This document shows, one piece after another, positions 8,555-17,259 of a stretch of 64,000 nucleotides of DNA. Location of the stretch: contig CAYZJI010000001.1 of assembly GCA_964479045.1 (NCBI GenBank), positions 350,322-414,321 of the forward strand. The letters are read 5' to 3'. The translations under genes and the position numbers were made by a program. The notes below the pieces were generated by a model that saw only the letters and a list, made by a program, of their open reading frames with translations, had not been told where the DNA came from and made no database searches. Origin of the DNA: 2-02-FULL-47-50 sp964479045 (lineage in GTDB: Bacteria; Pseudomonadota; Gammaproteobacteria; Eutrophobiales; Eutrophobiaceae). Each line of letters opens with the position of its first letter. The stretch's first letter is position 1.

Positions 8555-10318
8555 ATGCCGATAGTTTTCAAAAGATACCTCTCTCGTCTGCGGCTGCCCG
8601 CTCTGGTTATGCCTGTGCTGATCAGCGGTTGTACCAGTGTCCCGTTGCAACAGCAGGAAGCTGCCACCGCCGGCAGCGCTGTACCAGCCCAGCAAACAGC
8701 GGCCGGCCAGTACACGCCACCACCCCGGCCTGATCTGGAGCTGACTGAGGACATCCTCTACAAGTTGCTGGTTGCCGAAGTGGCCGGGCAGCGCGGCCAG
8801 CTGGATATCTCGGTGCAGAATTACCTGGATGTAGCGCGTACCACGCGCGACCCCGAGATCGTGAGCCGCGCTACACGGATTGCCATCTATGCACGTAATG
8901 ATCAAGCTGCGTACGAAGCGGCCAAAATCTGGATCGAGCTGGATCCGCAAAACGCGGATGCGCACCAGGTACTTGCCGTCATGGCGGTACGGGATGGCAA
9001 TCTCGATCAGGCCATGCAGCATTTTGATTACATCCTCAAGAACGCCGAAGGCATGATGGACCAGAAACTCTGGGTGATCGCGAACCTGCTCGGCAAGGAA
9101 CAGGATCAGGAAGTGGTCAAGCAGGTACTGGAACGTTTGATGGAAGGCCATCAGGACAATCCGGAATCACTCTACGCCTACGCACAGGTGATGGCCCGGT
9201 TGAACGAGGATGATAAAGCCATGGAAATCCTGCGCCGGGTACTGGAGCTGGTGCCGGACAATGTGAATGCCCATATCAGTTATGTGTCCGGTCTGCAGAA
9301 GCAGGGCAGGATAGAAGACGCTCTGGACTGGCTCGAGACTGCGCTGGGCAAAATCGAGGATAACTTCAACCTGCGTCTCTATTATGCGCGTCTGTTGACC
9401 GATGAAAAACGGTTTGATGAGGCGCGTCAACAGTTTGAAATCCTGGTCGCTGAAGCGCCGAACAATACGGATGTGCTGTATGCGCTGGGGCTGCTTTATC
9501 TGCAGGCCAACCGTCTGGAGGAATCCGCCACCTATTTTGAACGGCTCTCCAGTCTCGGTGAGCGCTCGGAGGAGGCAGGTTATTACCTGGGCCGTATTGC
9601 CGAAGAGAAAGGTGACATCAACAAGGCAAGAACCTGGTATGAAAGCATCAATCACGGCAGCAACTACTTCGATGCCCAGATTCGTCTCGGCATGCTGATT
9701 GCGAAGGATGGTGATGTGGATGCCGCACGCAAGCATCTGCAGAGTATCCGCATTGATGATCAGTTACAGAAAAACATTCTCATACAGGCTGAGGGTGAAC
9801 TGCTCATGGAAGAAAAGCGCTACGAAGATGCGCTGGCCGTTTATAACAAGGGACTGGAAGACGGTTACGATTCCGAATTGTTGTATGCGCGCGCCATGCT
9901 CGCCGAGAAAATGGACCGGCTGGATTTGCTGGAGCAGGATCTGAAAGCGATCATTGAACAGGATCCGGAAAATGCACAGGCGTTGAATGCACTCGGTTAT
10001 ACGCTGGCCGATCGCACGGATCGTTATGATGAAGCCTATGGCTATATCAAACGTGCGCTGCAACTCAGGCCGGATGATTTTTATATCCTCGACAGCATGG
10101 GCTGGGTGTTGTATCGCATGGGCCGGCTGGAAGAGTCGGTGGATTATCTGAATCGTGCGCTCAACGTGCGCCGCGATCCGGAAATCGCCGCCCATCTGGG
10201 CGAAGTGCTCTGGGTGAAAGGTGACAAGGCGGCCGCGCGCGAAATCTGGGACACTGCACTCAAAGAGACGCCGCAAGATACCAAACTGCTGGATGTCATC
10301 AAGCGCTTCGTTCCGTGA
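8555..10318 (+). CDS. Tetratricopeptide-repeat outer-membrane lipoprotein
   Basis: This 587-residue protein has a lipoprotein signal peptide ending in the lipobox LISGC, then a Gln/Pro/Ala-rich linker, then a long row of TPR helix pairs to the C-terminus (for example PDFYILDSMGWVLYRMGRLE, close to a TPR consensus). It is probably an outer-membrane-attached protein-interaction scaffold. The same gene sits between hemA and lolB in Pseudomonas, but its function is not established. ATG 8555 is chosen because it begins the signal peptide; an in-frame ATG at 8480 overlaps the hemA leader. The stop overlaps the lolB GTG start by 4 nt. Confidence 0.88.
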   Translation: MPIVFKRYLSRLRLPALVMPVLISGCTSVPLQQQEAATAGSAVPAQQTAAGQYTPPPRPDLELTEDILYKLLVAEVAGQRGQLDISVQNYLDVARTTRDPEIVSRATRIAIYARNDQAAYEAAKIWIELDPQNADAHQVLAVMAVRDGNLDQAMQHFDYILKNAEGMMDQKLWVIANLLGKEQDQEVVKQVLERLMEGHQDNPESLYAYAQVMARLNEDDKAMEILRRVLELVPDNVNAHISYVSGLQKQGRIEDALDWLETALGKIEDNFNLRLYYARLLTDEKRFDEARQQFEILVAEAPNNTDVLYALGLLYLQANRLEESATYFERLSSLGERSEEAGYYLGRIAEEKGDINKARTWYESINHGSNYFDAQIRLGMLIAKDGDVDAARKHLQSIRIDDQLQKNILIQAEGELLMEEKRYEDALAVYNKGLEDGYDSELLYARAMLAEKMDRLDLLEQDLKAIIEQDPENAQALNALGYTLADRTDRYDEAYGYIKRALQLRPDDFYILDSMGWVLYRMGRLEESVDYLNRALNVRRDPEIAAHLGEVLWVKGDKAAAREIWDTALKETPQDTKLLDVIKRFVP

Positions 10319-10914
10319 AGCGCCTGATCCCCTTATTGCTGGTGCTGCTGCTCGCCGGATGTGCGGAGATGCCTTTCGGTCCGGAACGCAAACCCAATAC
10401 TGCAGCCTGGGACCTCCGGCAGGAAGCACTCAATCAATTGCAAAGCTGGTCAATCAAGGGGCGGCTGGCCGTGCAGACCAAAGAAGAAGGCTGGACAGCG
10501 ACGTTGCACTGGAGCCAGAAGCTTGAAGCCTACACGATGCGTTTTATCGCCCCACTCGGCCGCGGAACCTATCAGTTGCAGGGCGATGATCAGAATGTGT
10601 TCCTGCTGACCGCGGACAACCGGTTGTATCAGGCCGCCGATCCGGAATCGCTGTTGCAGGAGAATCTGGGTTGGAGCGTGCCGTTGCAAGGGTTCAAATA
10701 CTGGGTAAAAGGCGTGCCGGAACCCGGGATCGATGTCCAGAAAATGCTGCTGGATGATCAGGGGCGCATCATCGACATGGAACAGTCCGGCTGGACGATC
10801 AATATCTCCCGCTATATGGATGTGGAAGGCGCCCAATTGCCGGAAAAATTATCCATACAAAATGACCGCATCAAACTCAAACTGGTGGTTGCAGATTGGA
10901 AGACCACGCCATAA
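10315..10914 (+). CDS. lolB: Outer-membrane lipoprotein receptor LolB
   Basis: LolB takes lipoproteins from the periplasmic carrier LolA and inserts them into the outer membrane. The 199 residues start with a signal peptide and lipobox LLAGC, then a beta-strand-rich domain with the typical SWSIKGRLAVQTKEEGW and late WTINISRY strands. The start is GTG in a GTGA overlap with the TPR gene, so translation is coupled. Its position between the TPR gene and ispE is the conserved gammaproteobacterial order. Confidence 0.92.
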   Translation: MKRLIPLLLVLLLAGCAEMPFGPERKPNTAAWDLRQEALNQLQSWSIKGRLAVQTKEEGWTATLHWSQKLEAYTMRFIAPLGRGTYQLQGDDQNVFLLTADNRLYQAADPESLLQENLGWSVPLQGFKYWVKGVPEPGIDVQKMLLDDQGRIIDMEQSGWTINISRYMDVEGAQLPEKLSIQNDRIKLKLVVADWKTTP

Positions 10915-11786
10915 ACAATATAGTCCCGGCCAGTTGTCACTGGCCGGCGCCTGCCAAACTCAATCTGTTTCTGCACGTTACCGGTCGCCGTCCGGACGGT
11001 TATCATTTATTGCAGACGGTATTCCAGATACTCGATTACGGCGACCTCCTGGATTTTGCCGTGCGTTCCGATGGCCGTATCTTGCGCAAAGCCAATTATG
11101 CCGGCGTTGACCCTGAACAGGATCTGGTGGTGCGTGCTGCACAGGCCCTGAAGTCTGTTACAGCCTGCAAAGCCGGTGTTGAAATCACCGTCCATAAAAA
11201 ACTGCCCATGGGCGGCGGATTGGGGGGTGGCAGTTCAAATGCCGCTACTACGCTCGTGGCCCTGAATCAGCTCTGGTCTCTGGGACTTGCCCTGGATGAA
11301 CTTGCTCAGATTGGTCTCAAGCTGGGTGCGGATGTGCCGGTCTTTGTCAGGGGGCGGACGGCGTGGGCTGAAGGTGTGGGCGAAATACTGGAAAATATCG
11401 AAACAGAGCCATGCTGGTATGTGGTCATCATGCCCGGTTGCCAGGTACCGACGGGACGGATTTTCAACGCCCCGGATTTGACACGTCATACACCACCCAT
11501 CACAATACGCGCCTTCCTGAAAGGGGCTGGCAACAATGATTGTGAGCCGGTAGTGCGGCAACTGTACCCGGAAGTGGCTACAGTTCTGGACTGGCTGGGC
11601 CGGCATGGGGATGCCCGCTTAACCGGAACCGGATCCTGTGTTTTCGCAGGGTTCGAGACTGAACAGAAAGCCAGGTCAGTATGCGCTGATGTGCCATCAA
11701 AGTGGCAGGCCTTTGTGGCTCGGGGTGTGAATCGCTCGCCGTTGCTGGATCGGCTGGAGCAGGAACAAATACAAAGTGGTAAGTAG
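10896..11786 (+). CDS. ispE: 4-diphosphocytidyl-2-C-methyl-D-erythritol kinase
   Basis: This GHMP-family kinase acts in the MEP isoprenoid pathway. Recognisable parts are the N-terminal PAPAKLNLFLHVTGRRPDGYH and the ATP loop PMGGGLGGGSSNAAT. The only in-frame start before the conserved N-terminus is TTG 10896, which overlaps the lolB end by 19 nt; this non-ATG start and coupling probably keep expression low. The 296 residues are slightly longer than the E. coli enzyme. tRNA-Gln follows 22 bp after the stop. Confidence 0.94.
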   Translation: MEDHAINNIVPASCHWPAPAKLNLFLHVTGRRPDGYHLLQTVFQILDYGDLLDFAVRSDGRILRKANYAGVDPEQDLVVRAAQALKSVTACKAGVEITVHKKLPMGGGLGGGSSNAATTLVALNQLWSLGLALDELAQIGLKLGADVPVFVRGRTAWAEGVGEILENIETEPCWYVVIMPGCQVPTGRIFNAPDLTRHTPPITIRAFLKGAGNNDCEPVVRQLYPEVATVLDWLGRHGDARLTGTGSCVFAGFETEQKARSVCADVPSKWQAFVARGVNRSPLLDRLEQEQIQSGK

Positions 11787-11808
11787 TTTTCGGATTCAAC
11801 ATTTTTAT

Positions 11809-11883
11809 TGGGGTGTAGCCAAGCGGTAAGGCACCGGATTTTGATTCCGGCATTCCCAGGTTCGAATCCTGGCACCCCAGCCA
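11809..11883 (+). tRNA. tRNA-Gln (anticodon TTG), CCA encoded
   Basis: A complete cloverleaf is visible. The acceptor stem TGGGGTG pairs with CACCCCA, the D arm is GCC/GGC, the anticodon arm is CCGGA-TTTTGAT-TCCGG with anticodon TTG, and the T arm is CCAGG-TTCGAAT-CCTGG. Discriminator G is followed by an encoded CCA. The position between ispE and prs matches the tRNA-Gln of Pseudomonas. The last 19 nt of the tRNA plus 3 flanking nt are repeated downstream at 12021-12042. Confidence 0.97.
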
Positions 11884-12042
11884 AATTCAAAAAGAATTTA
11901 AAATCGGGCAAGGACAGGTTCGACAAAATCTCCGGGAGAGATTTTGAACAGGGGAGCGTAGCGACACTGGCCCCGAATGCCCGCAGGGCATGCAGGGGCG
12001 GAGGGCAGGACGCCCGGAGTAATCCTGGCACCCCAGCCAAAT
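11865..12042 (+). repeat. tRNA 3'-end duplication bounding a 156-bp hairpin-rich unit (rtT-like)
   Basis: A 22-nt sequence starting AATCCTGGCACCCC, made of the 3' end of tRNA-Gln with CCA and three following bases, occurs at 11865-11886 and again identically at 12021-12042, exactly 156 nt apart. Between the copies are three hairpins: AAAATCTC/GAGATTTT with loop CGGGA (11925-11945), ATGCCC/GGGCAT enclosed by CCCC/GGGG (11971-11998), and GGGC/GCCC near 12003-12014. The second copy lacks the rest of the tRNA. The layout resembles the rtT repeats of the E. coli tyrT locus, which also carry a tRNA 3'-end copy. Confidence 0.85.
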
Positions 12043-12090
12043 AATATTAGAATACGTATCAGTGTTAATTTCGTATAAACAGGGGCAATC

Positions 12091-13044
12091 ATGTCGTCAG
12101 TGAACATGATGATATTTACCGGCAATGCCAATCCGCGTCTGGCCATGGATATTGCAGGATGTCTGAACCTGCCTCTGGGCAAGATTAATGTCGGTCGTTT
12201 CAGTGATGGCGAGATTATGGTGGACATTGGAGAAAATGTCCGTGGTCACGATATCTATATCGTGCAGTCCATTTGTGCACCCACCAACGACACGTTGATG
12301 GAACTGCTGGTGATGACTGATGCCATGCGCCGGGCTTCCGCGGCGAGAATTACGGCTGTGATTCCCTACATGGGTTATGCGCGGCAGGATCGGCGTCCGC
12401 GCTCAGCCCGTGTGCCGATCACAGCGAAGGTGGTGGCAAACATGATCGCTACTGCCGGTGTTGATCGGGTATTGACGGTGGACTTGCATGCCGATCAGAT
12501 TCAGGGCTTTTTTGATATCCCGCTGGACAACGTGTATTCCTCCCCGGTGTTGATGGGTGACATCTGGAAACATGAGTATCCGAATCTGGTGGTGGTATCA
12601 CCGGACGTGGGTGGTGTAGTTCGGGCACGGGCACTGGCAAAGCGGTTGGATGATACCGATCTCGCGATCATCGACAAACGCCGGCCACGGCCGAACGAGT
12701 CCGAGATCATGAATATCATTGGCGATGTCGAAGGCCGCACCTGTGTGATCATCGATGATCTGGTCGACACTGCCGGAACATTATGCAATGCCGCAGGCGC
12801 CTTGAAGAAACATGGCGCAACCAAAGTGGTTGCCTATTGTACGCACCCGGTATTGTCCGGTAATGCCGTGAAGAATATTGAAAATTCGGTTCTGGATGAA
12901 CTGGTGGTAACGGATACCATACCGCTCAGGTCAGAGGCGCTGACATGCAGCCGCATCCGGCAGTTGAGTGTAGCGGCGATGTTGGGTGAGAGTGTGCGCC
13001 GGATCAGTGAAGGTGAATCACTCAGCTCGATGTTTGTCGATTAA
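12091..13044 (+). CDS. prs: Ribose-phosphate pyrophosphokinase
   Basis: The enzyme makes PRPP from ribose-5-phosphate and ATP, feeding nucleotide, histidine and tryptophan synthesis. The 317 residues show the class I features: MMIFTGNANPRLA at the N-terminus, the flexible loop PYMGYARQDRRPRSA, the PRPP signature VDLHADQIQGFF and the PRPP loop VIIDDLVDTAGT. It lies downstream of tRNA-Gln and upstream of rplY, as in Pseudomonas. It is a separate cistron from ispE, since the tRNA lies between them. Confidence 0.97.
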   Translation: MSSVNMMIFTGNANPRLAMDIAGCLNLPLGKINVGRFSDGEIMVDIGENVRGHDIYIVQSICAPTNDTLMELLVMTDAMRRASAARITAVIPYMGYARQDRRPRSARVPITAKVVANMIATAGVDRVLTVDLHADQIQGFFDIPLDNVYSSPVLMGDIWKHEYPNLVVVSPDVGGVVRARALAKRLDDTDLAIIDKRRPRPNESEIMNIIGDVEGRTCVIIDDLVDTAGTLCNAAGALKKHGATKVVAYCTHPVLSGNAVKNIENSVLDELVVTDTIPLRSEALTCSRIRQLSVAAMLGESVRRISEGESLSSMFVD

Positions 13045-13169
13045 AAGTATTTACAGAAACTGATTAAAGGTCATTTTCTGAAATCGGTATCGGTTGATGC
13101 CGTAATAAACAGAATCACATCTGGTCGCGGATGGGGTTCAGAATGTAAACAGCAACAGGAGTATTAACA

Positions 13170-13844
13170 ATGAACCAGTTTGAAATCAATGCAGAACCGC
13201 GTGTGGAGTCAGGGCGAGGTGCGAGCCGCCGCCTGCGCCGCACCGGCAAGATCCCCGGTATTATTTACGGGGCCGGAAAAGAGCCCGCTTCCATCCTTGT
13301 GGATCATGATGATCTGATGCACCAGCTTGAGCACGAAGCATTTTATTCCCACATTCTCACCCTGAATCTGGGTAGTGAGAAACAACGGGTCGTGCTGAAA
13401 GATTTGCAGCGCCATCCGTTCAAGCCGCGCTTGCTGCACATTGATCTGCTGCGCGTCAGTGAGACTGAAAAACTCACCATGCGTATCCCGCTGCACTTCA
13501 TCAATGAAGCCAAGTGTGTCGGTGTGAAGACCGGCGGCGCTGTGATCAGCCACATCATGACAGAAGTTGAAGTCAGCTGTTTGCCGAAAGATCTGCCGGA
13601 ATTTATTGAGGTTGATCTGGAGAACGTCAATGTGGGCGAAACCATCCATCTGGGTGATTTGAAAATGCCTGCCGGTGTTGAATCCTATGCGATGGCACAC
13701 GGCGGGGATGCCTCTGCTCCCGTGGTGTCCGTGCATATACCGAAGATCGTGGTCGAGGAAGAACCCACTACCGAAGTCCAGGTCGCTCCGGATGCCGTGC
13801 CGGCTTCTACGGCCAAGGAGCCGCCCAAGGAAGAAGGCAAGTAG
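13170..13844 (+). CDS. rplY: 50S ribosomal protein L25, long CTC form
   Basis: L25 binds 5S rRNA. This 224-residue protein has the N-terminal L25 domain (VESGRGASRRLRRTGKIPGIIYG) plus the C-terminal TL5/CTC beta domain, unlike the roughly 94-residue single-domain E. coli protein. The tail from about residue 190 is acidic and rich in Pro and Ala. The ATG is preceded by a good site (CAGGAG). The pth gene begins 6 nt after the stop. Confidence 0.95.
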   Translation: MNQFEINAEPRVESGRGASRRLRRTGKIPGIIYGAGKEPASILVDHDDLMHQLEHEAFYSHILTLNLGSEKQRVVLKDLQRHPFKPRLLHIDLLRVSETEKLTMRIPLHFINEAKCVGVKTGGAVISHIMTEVEVSCLPKDLPEFIEVDLENVNVGETIHLGDLKMPAGVESYAMAHGGDASAPVVSVHIPKIVVEEEPTTEVQVAPDAVPASTAKEPPKEEGK

Positions 13845-13850
13845 TATTGA

Positions 13851-14501
13851 TTGCCGGCGCTTGTGCCAGCTTCAATCAAACTTATCGTGGGCCTGGGTAA
13901 TCCAGGCCCCGATTATTCCCGCACTCGTCACAATGCCGGATTCTGGTTCGTGGATGTACTGGCGCAACAACACCGGCTCACATTCAAATCAGAATCGCGT
14001 TTCAAATCTGAACTCTGCCGTTTAAATTCACAGGACATAGATTGCCTCTTGTGCAAGCCCATGACATTCATGAACTGCAGTGGGCAGGCGGTGCAGGCCA
14101 TCGCTGCCTATTACAAAATACCTGTGTCTGAAATACTGGTTGCCCATGATGAAATCGATTTTGACCCGGGCACCATTCGCCTGAAGGAAGGCGGTGGACA
14201 TGCAGGACATAACGGGTTGCGCGATATCATAGAGATCCTCGGTGATAACAGTTTCAAACGTTTGCGTATTGGTGTTGGCCATCCGGGCAACAGTGACGAA
14301 GTGATCAACAGTGTACTGGGGCGACCTTCCAAAGAAGAAGCTGAAATTATCATGCAGAGTATCGGCCGTGCCCTGGATGTAATGCCGCTGGTGTTTGCCG
14401 GCGAATTCCAGAAAGCCATGAACACATTACACAGAACAGGAAAATCAGAAATCGAAAACGGGAATGCTAATGACGATGAAAGCAATAACCAGACAACCTG
14501 A
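13851..14501 (+). CDS. pth: Peptidyl-tRNA hydrolase
   Basis: Pth frees tRNA from prematurely released peptidyl-tRNA. The core motifs are present: KLIVGLGNPGPDYSRTRHNAG with catalytic His, FMNCSGQ and AHDEIDFDPG with the catalytic Asp. No ATG precedes the conserved N-terminus; TTG 13851 and GTG 13863 are the candidates, and the former is given because the AGAAGG upstream is nearer to it. The last 25 or so residues are hydrophilic and probably disordered. Confidence 0.95.
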   Translation: MPALVPASIKLIVGLGNPGPDYSRTRHNAGFWFVDVLAQQHRLTFKSESRFKSELCRLNSQDIDCLLCKPMTFMNCSGQAVQAIAAYYKIPVSEILVAHDEIDFDPGTIRLKEGGGHAGHNGLRDIIEILGDNSFKRLRIGVGHPGNSDEVINSVLGRPSKEEAEIIMQSIGRALDVMPLVFAGEFQKAMNTLHRTGKSEIENGNANDDESNNQTT

Positions 14502-14543
14502 TTTTTACTATTCGCCATTCACCAATTACTAGTCACCAGATCT

Positions 14544-15635
14544 ATGGGATTCAAATGCGGTATCGTCGGCCTGCCGAATGTCGGCAAGTCCACACTCTTT
14601 AATGCATTGACCAATTCCGGCATTGCTGCCGAGAATTATCCATTCTGCACTATTGATCCGAATGTCGGTGTGGTACCAGTGCCCGATCCACGCCTGCAGC
14701 AACTTGCGGACATCGTCAAACCGGCCAAGGTGGTCCCGGCGGTGATGGAGTTTGTCGATATCGCCGGACTGGTGGAAGGCGCGTCCAAAGGCGAAGGGCT
14801 CGGCAACAAGTTTCTTGCTCACATTCGCGAGACGCATGCCATCGCCCAGGTCGTGCGTTGTTTTGAAGATGAGAACATCGTGCATGTCTCGGGCCGGGTC
14901 GACCCGTTGTCCGATATCGAAGTGATCAATACCGAATTATGTCTCGCTGATCAGGACGCGGTGGAACGCGCGTTGCTGAAAACCGCCAAGCAGGCCAAGG
15001 CCGGTGACAAGGACAGCAAGAAACTACAGGAAATACTGGAGCGGATTATGGTGCATCTCAACACGGCCCAGCCGATCCGTTCCATGAAACTGGGTGCTGA
15101 AGAACAGGAGCTGGTTCATCCCCTGTTTTTGCTGACACTTAAACCTACCTTGTACATTGCCAATGTCGAAGAGGAGGGGATGGAAAACAATCCCTGGCTG
15201 GAAAAATTACGTGTCCATGCGGCAAAGGAAAACTCCGAAGTAATTCCGGTGTGTGCCGCGATTGAATCCGAGATTGCTGAACTCGATGAAAGCAGCAAGT
15301 CGGAGTTTCTGGAATCACTGGGATTAAAGGAACCGGGCCTCAACCGCATCATCCGTGCCGGTTATCATCTACTCGGTTTGCGCACCTATTTTACCGCCGG
15401 GCCCAAGGAAGTGCGCGCCTGGACCATCCATCAGGGTGATACAGCGCCCAAAGCCGCCGGTGTCATCCATACGGATTTCGAGCGCGGCTTCATCCGTGCT
15501 GAAGTCACAGCCTTTGCTGACTATATTCAATGCAAGGGGGAGCAGGGTGCCAAGGATGCCGGTAAATGGCGGCTCGAGGGCAAGGAGTATATAGTGCAGG
15601 ATGGTGATGTGATTCTGTTCCGGTTTAATGTCTGA
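14544..15635 (+). CDS. ychF: Redox-regulated ATPase YchF (Obg-family)
   Basis: YchF is a universally conserved ribosome-associated P-loop NTPase of the Obg family that prefers ATP. The 363 residues show the G1 loop GLPNVGKSTLFNAL, the G3 region FVDIAGLVEGASKGEGLG, a coiled-coil insertion with many Lys/Gln residues (about 135-170) and the C-terminal TGS domain (LRTYFTAGPKEVRAWTI). It ends the prs-rplY-pth-ychF run. Degenerate heptads (CACCAAT-like) lie just upstream at about 14517-14538. Confidence 0.97.
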   Translation: MGFKCGIVGLPNVGKSTLFNALTNSGIAAENYPFCTIDPNVGVVPVPDPRLQQLADIVKPAKVVPAVMEFVDIAGLVEGASKGEGLGNKFLAHIRETHAIAQVVRCFEDENIVHVSGRVDPLSDIEVINTELCLADQDAVERALLKTAKQAKAGDKDSKKLQEILERIMVHLNTAQPIRSMKLGAEEQELVHPLFLLTLKPTLYIANVEEEGMENNPWLEKLRVHAAKENSEVIPVCAAIESEIAELDESSKSEFLESLGLKEPGLNRIIRAGYHLLGLRTYFTAGPKEVRAWTIHQGDTAPKAAGVIHTDFERGFIRAEVTAFADYIQCKGEQGAKDAGKWRLEGKEYIVQDGDVILFRFNV

Positions 15636-15653
15636 GAATAATTAAAACAACAT

Positions 15654-16301
15654 ATGAAAACCGATGATCAACTGCGCCGTGATGTCGTAGCACTGGTCAA
15701 ACAGTTCAAACCCGGTGGACTGACCTTCGGCCGTTCCGGCAATGTCAGTGCGCGTGCTGCCACCGGGGGTTTTATCATCACGCCCTCCGGCGTCGATTAT
15801 GACGATCTCAAACCCTATGATCTGAATGAGCTGGATATGGCGGGCAATATTGTTTTCGGAAAGTTACTGCCATCCAGTGAGTGGCGTATGCACAGTGCAA
15901 TCTATCAGGCACGCAAGGATGTGATGGCGATCGTGCATGTCCATTCTCCTTATGCTACCGGCGTGTCCTGCACACGCAAACCGATACCGGCCTTTCATTA
16001 CATGGTTACCGTGCTTGGCGGTGATCAGATTCCCTGCGCGCACTATGGCACGTTTGGCACGCAGGAACTTGCAGACAATGTGGTTAATGCCATGGGTAAT
16101 CTGAATGCCTGCCTGCTCGCCAATCATGGTCAAATTGCTGTTGGTGAAGATTTGAACACCGCGATGCGTTATGCCGGTGAAGTGGAAAACCTCGCCAGAC
16201 AATACTGCATCAGTCTGGCTGCAGGCGGCCCCGCCCTGCTGGATGACAACGAAATGCGCATCAACATCGAAAAATTCAAAACCTACGGCAAGCAGTGTTA
16301 A
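15654..16301 (+). CDS. Class II aldolase/adducin family protein (fuculose-phosphate-aldolase-like)
   Basis: This 215-residue protein belongs to the zinc-dependent class II aldolase family. It has the N-terminal loop GRSGNVSAR that binds substrate phosphate in characterised members, the catalytic acid in SSEWRMH, zinc ligands in HVHSPYATG, and a late His in LANHGQIAVG. Its substrate could be fuculose-1-phosphate, another sugar phosphate or a tetronate phosphate; nothing nearby decides this. It is 18 nt after ychF and 3 nt before a VOC-family gene, so it probably shares a transcript with the latter. Confidence 0.85.
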   Translation: MKTDDQLRRDVVALVKQFKPGGLTFGRSGNVSARAATGGFIITPSGVDYDDLKPYDLNELDMAGNIVFGKLLPSSEWRMHSAIYQARKDVMAIVHVHSPYATGVSCTRKPIPAFHYMVTVLGGDQIPCAHYGTFGTQELADNVVNAMGNLNACLLANHGQIAVGEDLNTAMRYAGEVENLARQYCISLAAGGPALLDDNEMRINIEKFKTYGKQC

Positions 16302-16304
16302 TGC

Positions 16305-16727
16305 ATGACTGAATTACGGCCATTCCATCTGGCCATACCCGTGCGGGACATTGAAAGCACCCGCAAATTTTATATTGAAGCACTGGGCTGCGAAGTCGGG
16401 CGTTCAACGAATGAATGGATCGATTTCAATTTCTTCGGCCATCAACTTTCCGCGCATGTGAAACCGGATGAACTCACTGGTGTGCGAACCAATACCGTGG
16501 ATGGTGAAGATGTTCCCGTGCGGCATTTCGGAATCGTACTTGCGTGGGAAGACTGGCATGCATTATCAGAGCGATTAACAGCAGCAGGCGCAGAATTTCT
16601 GATCAAGCCCGGCATTCGCTTCAAGGGCCAGACGGGGGAGCAGGCCACGCTCTTCATCACGGACCCCAGCGGCAACGCGCTGGAGTTCAAATCCTTCAAA
16701 GATGATCAGCAGCTGTTTGCGTGTTGA
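16305..16727 (+). CDS. VOC (glyoxalase/bleomycin resistance) superfamily protein
   Basis: A 140-residue VOC protein with paired beta-alpha-beta-beta-beta modules. It starts LRPFHLAIPVRDIESTRKFY, with a metal-ligand His at about residue 8, and ends in the usual DPSGNALEFKSF with a Glu ligand. VOC proteins include dioxygenases, isomerases and lyases; the exact activity cannot be read here. The class II aldolase gene ends only 3 nt upstream, which suggests a joint catabolic role. The gene ends exactly where the convergent DUF3147 gene ends. Confidence 0.82.
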   Translation: MTELRPFHLAIPVRDIESTRKFYIEALGCEVGRSTNEWIDFNFFGHQLSAHVKPDELTGVRTNTVDGEDVPVRHFGIVLAWEDWHALSERLTAAGAEFLIKPGIRFKGQTGEQATLFITDPSGNALEFKSFKDDQQLFAC

Positions 16728-17078
16728 TCAGATTTTTATCCCGTAGTAATTCAGCACACCCAGCATCAGAAAATAACAGATGATCGTGATCACGATCGAT
16801 ATCCCCATGCTCAGGTAAAACTCCACGCCGTTTTTGATCAGCAGTGGCAGTGAAACAAACAACGCGAGCGAGGGAATCACCAGCCAGAAGATGCCGCTGG
16901 CAAGACCCGCCACTTTGACCGCATCACGGGTGTCATGGTAGAGCCAGAGCATGGCCAGCACGGACACCAGTGGAATAGACGCCAGTACCGCGCCCAGCAG
17001 TGAACTGCGCCGCGAGATTTCCGATATCGCCACGATCAATATGGCCGAGATCAGGGTTTTAATCAGGTAATAGGTCAT
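16728..17078 (-). CDS. DUF3147-family inner-membrane protein
   Basis: A 116-residue protein with four hydrophobic segments at about 3-20, 25-45, 58-80 and 88-112, so it is an integral inner-membrane protein. The fold pattern (SEISRRSSLLGAVLASIPLVS and a short acidic turn YHDTRDA) matches the DUF3147 family. Its function is unknown. It is transcribed convergently to the VOC gene, with stop codons directly adjacent, and divergently from the phasin gene. Confidence 0.75.
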   Translation of the reverse strand: MTYYLIKTLISAILIVAISEISRRSSLLGAVLASIPLVSVLAMLWLYHDTRDAVKVAGLASGIFWLVIPSLALFVSLPLLIKNGVEFYLSMGISIVITIICYFLMLGVLNYYGIKI

Positions 17079-17189
17079 GTCCCGCCCTCTGGTACAGGTT
17101 TATGGACAGTATAAAGAGGCAGGGACTATCCAGCATAGCCTGAAAAATACTATGTAATACATATAGATATAAAATATCGCAAAAACATG

Positions 17190-17218
17190 TTGCAACGCAC
17201 AAACAGATGCTCTATGCT
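17190..17218 (+). promoter_or_regulatory. Candidate sigma-70 promoter of the phasin gene
   Basis: TTGCAA and TATGCT are separated by 17 bp and lie about 40 bp before the phasin ATG. The surrounding 180-bp gap is AT-rich. The match was judged by eye only. Confidence 0.5.
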
Positions 17219-17259
17219 GCACAGCAACATCAACCAATTTATTTATTAGGAGAACCGAG

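Noticed and set aside
11865..12042. Integrated genomic island at tRNA-Gln
   Set aside because: The repeated 3' ends are only 156 bp apart and enclose no gene or integrase, so no island is present, at most a remnant.
11808..12044. Plus-strand ORF of 78 codons covering tRNA-Gln and the repeat
   Set aside because: It reads through the tRNA and its partial copy, which is why its peptide repeats the same motif. It has no ribosome site and is best seen as an artefact of structured RNA, much like the disputed tpr frame in E. coli tyrT.
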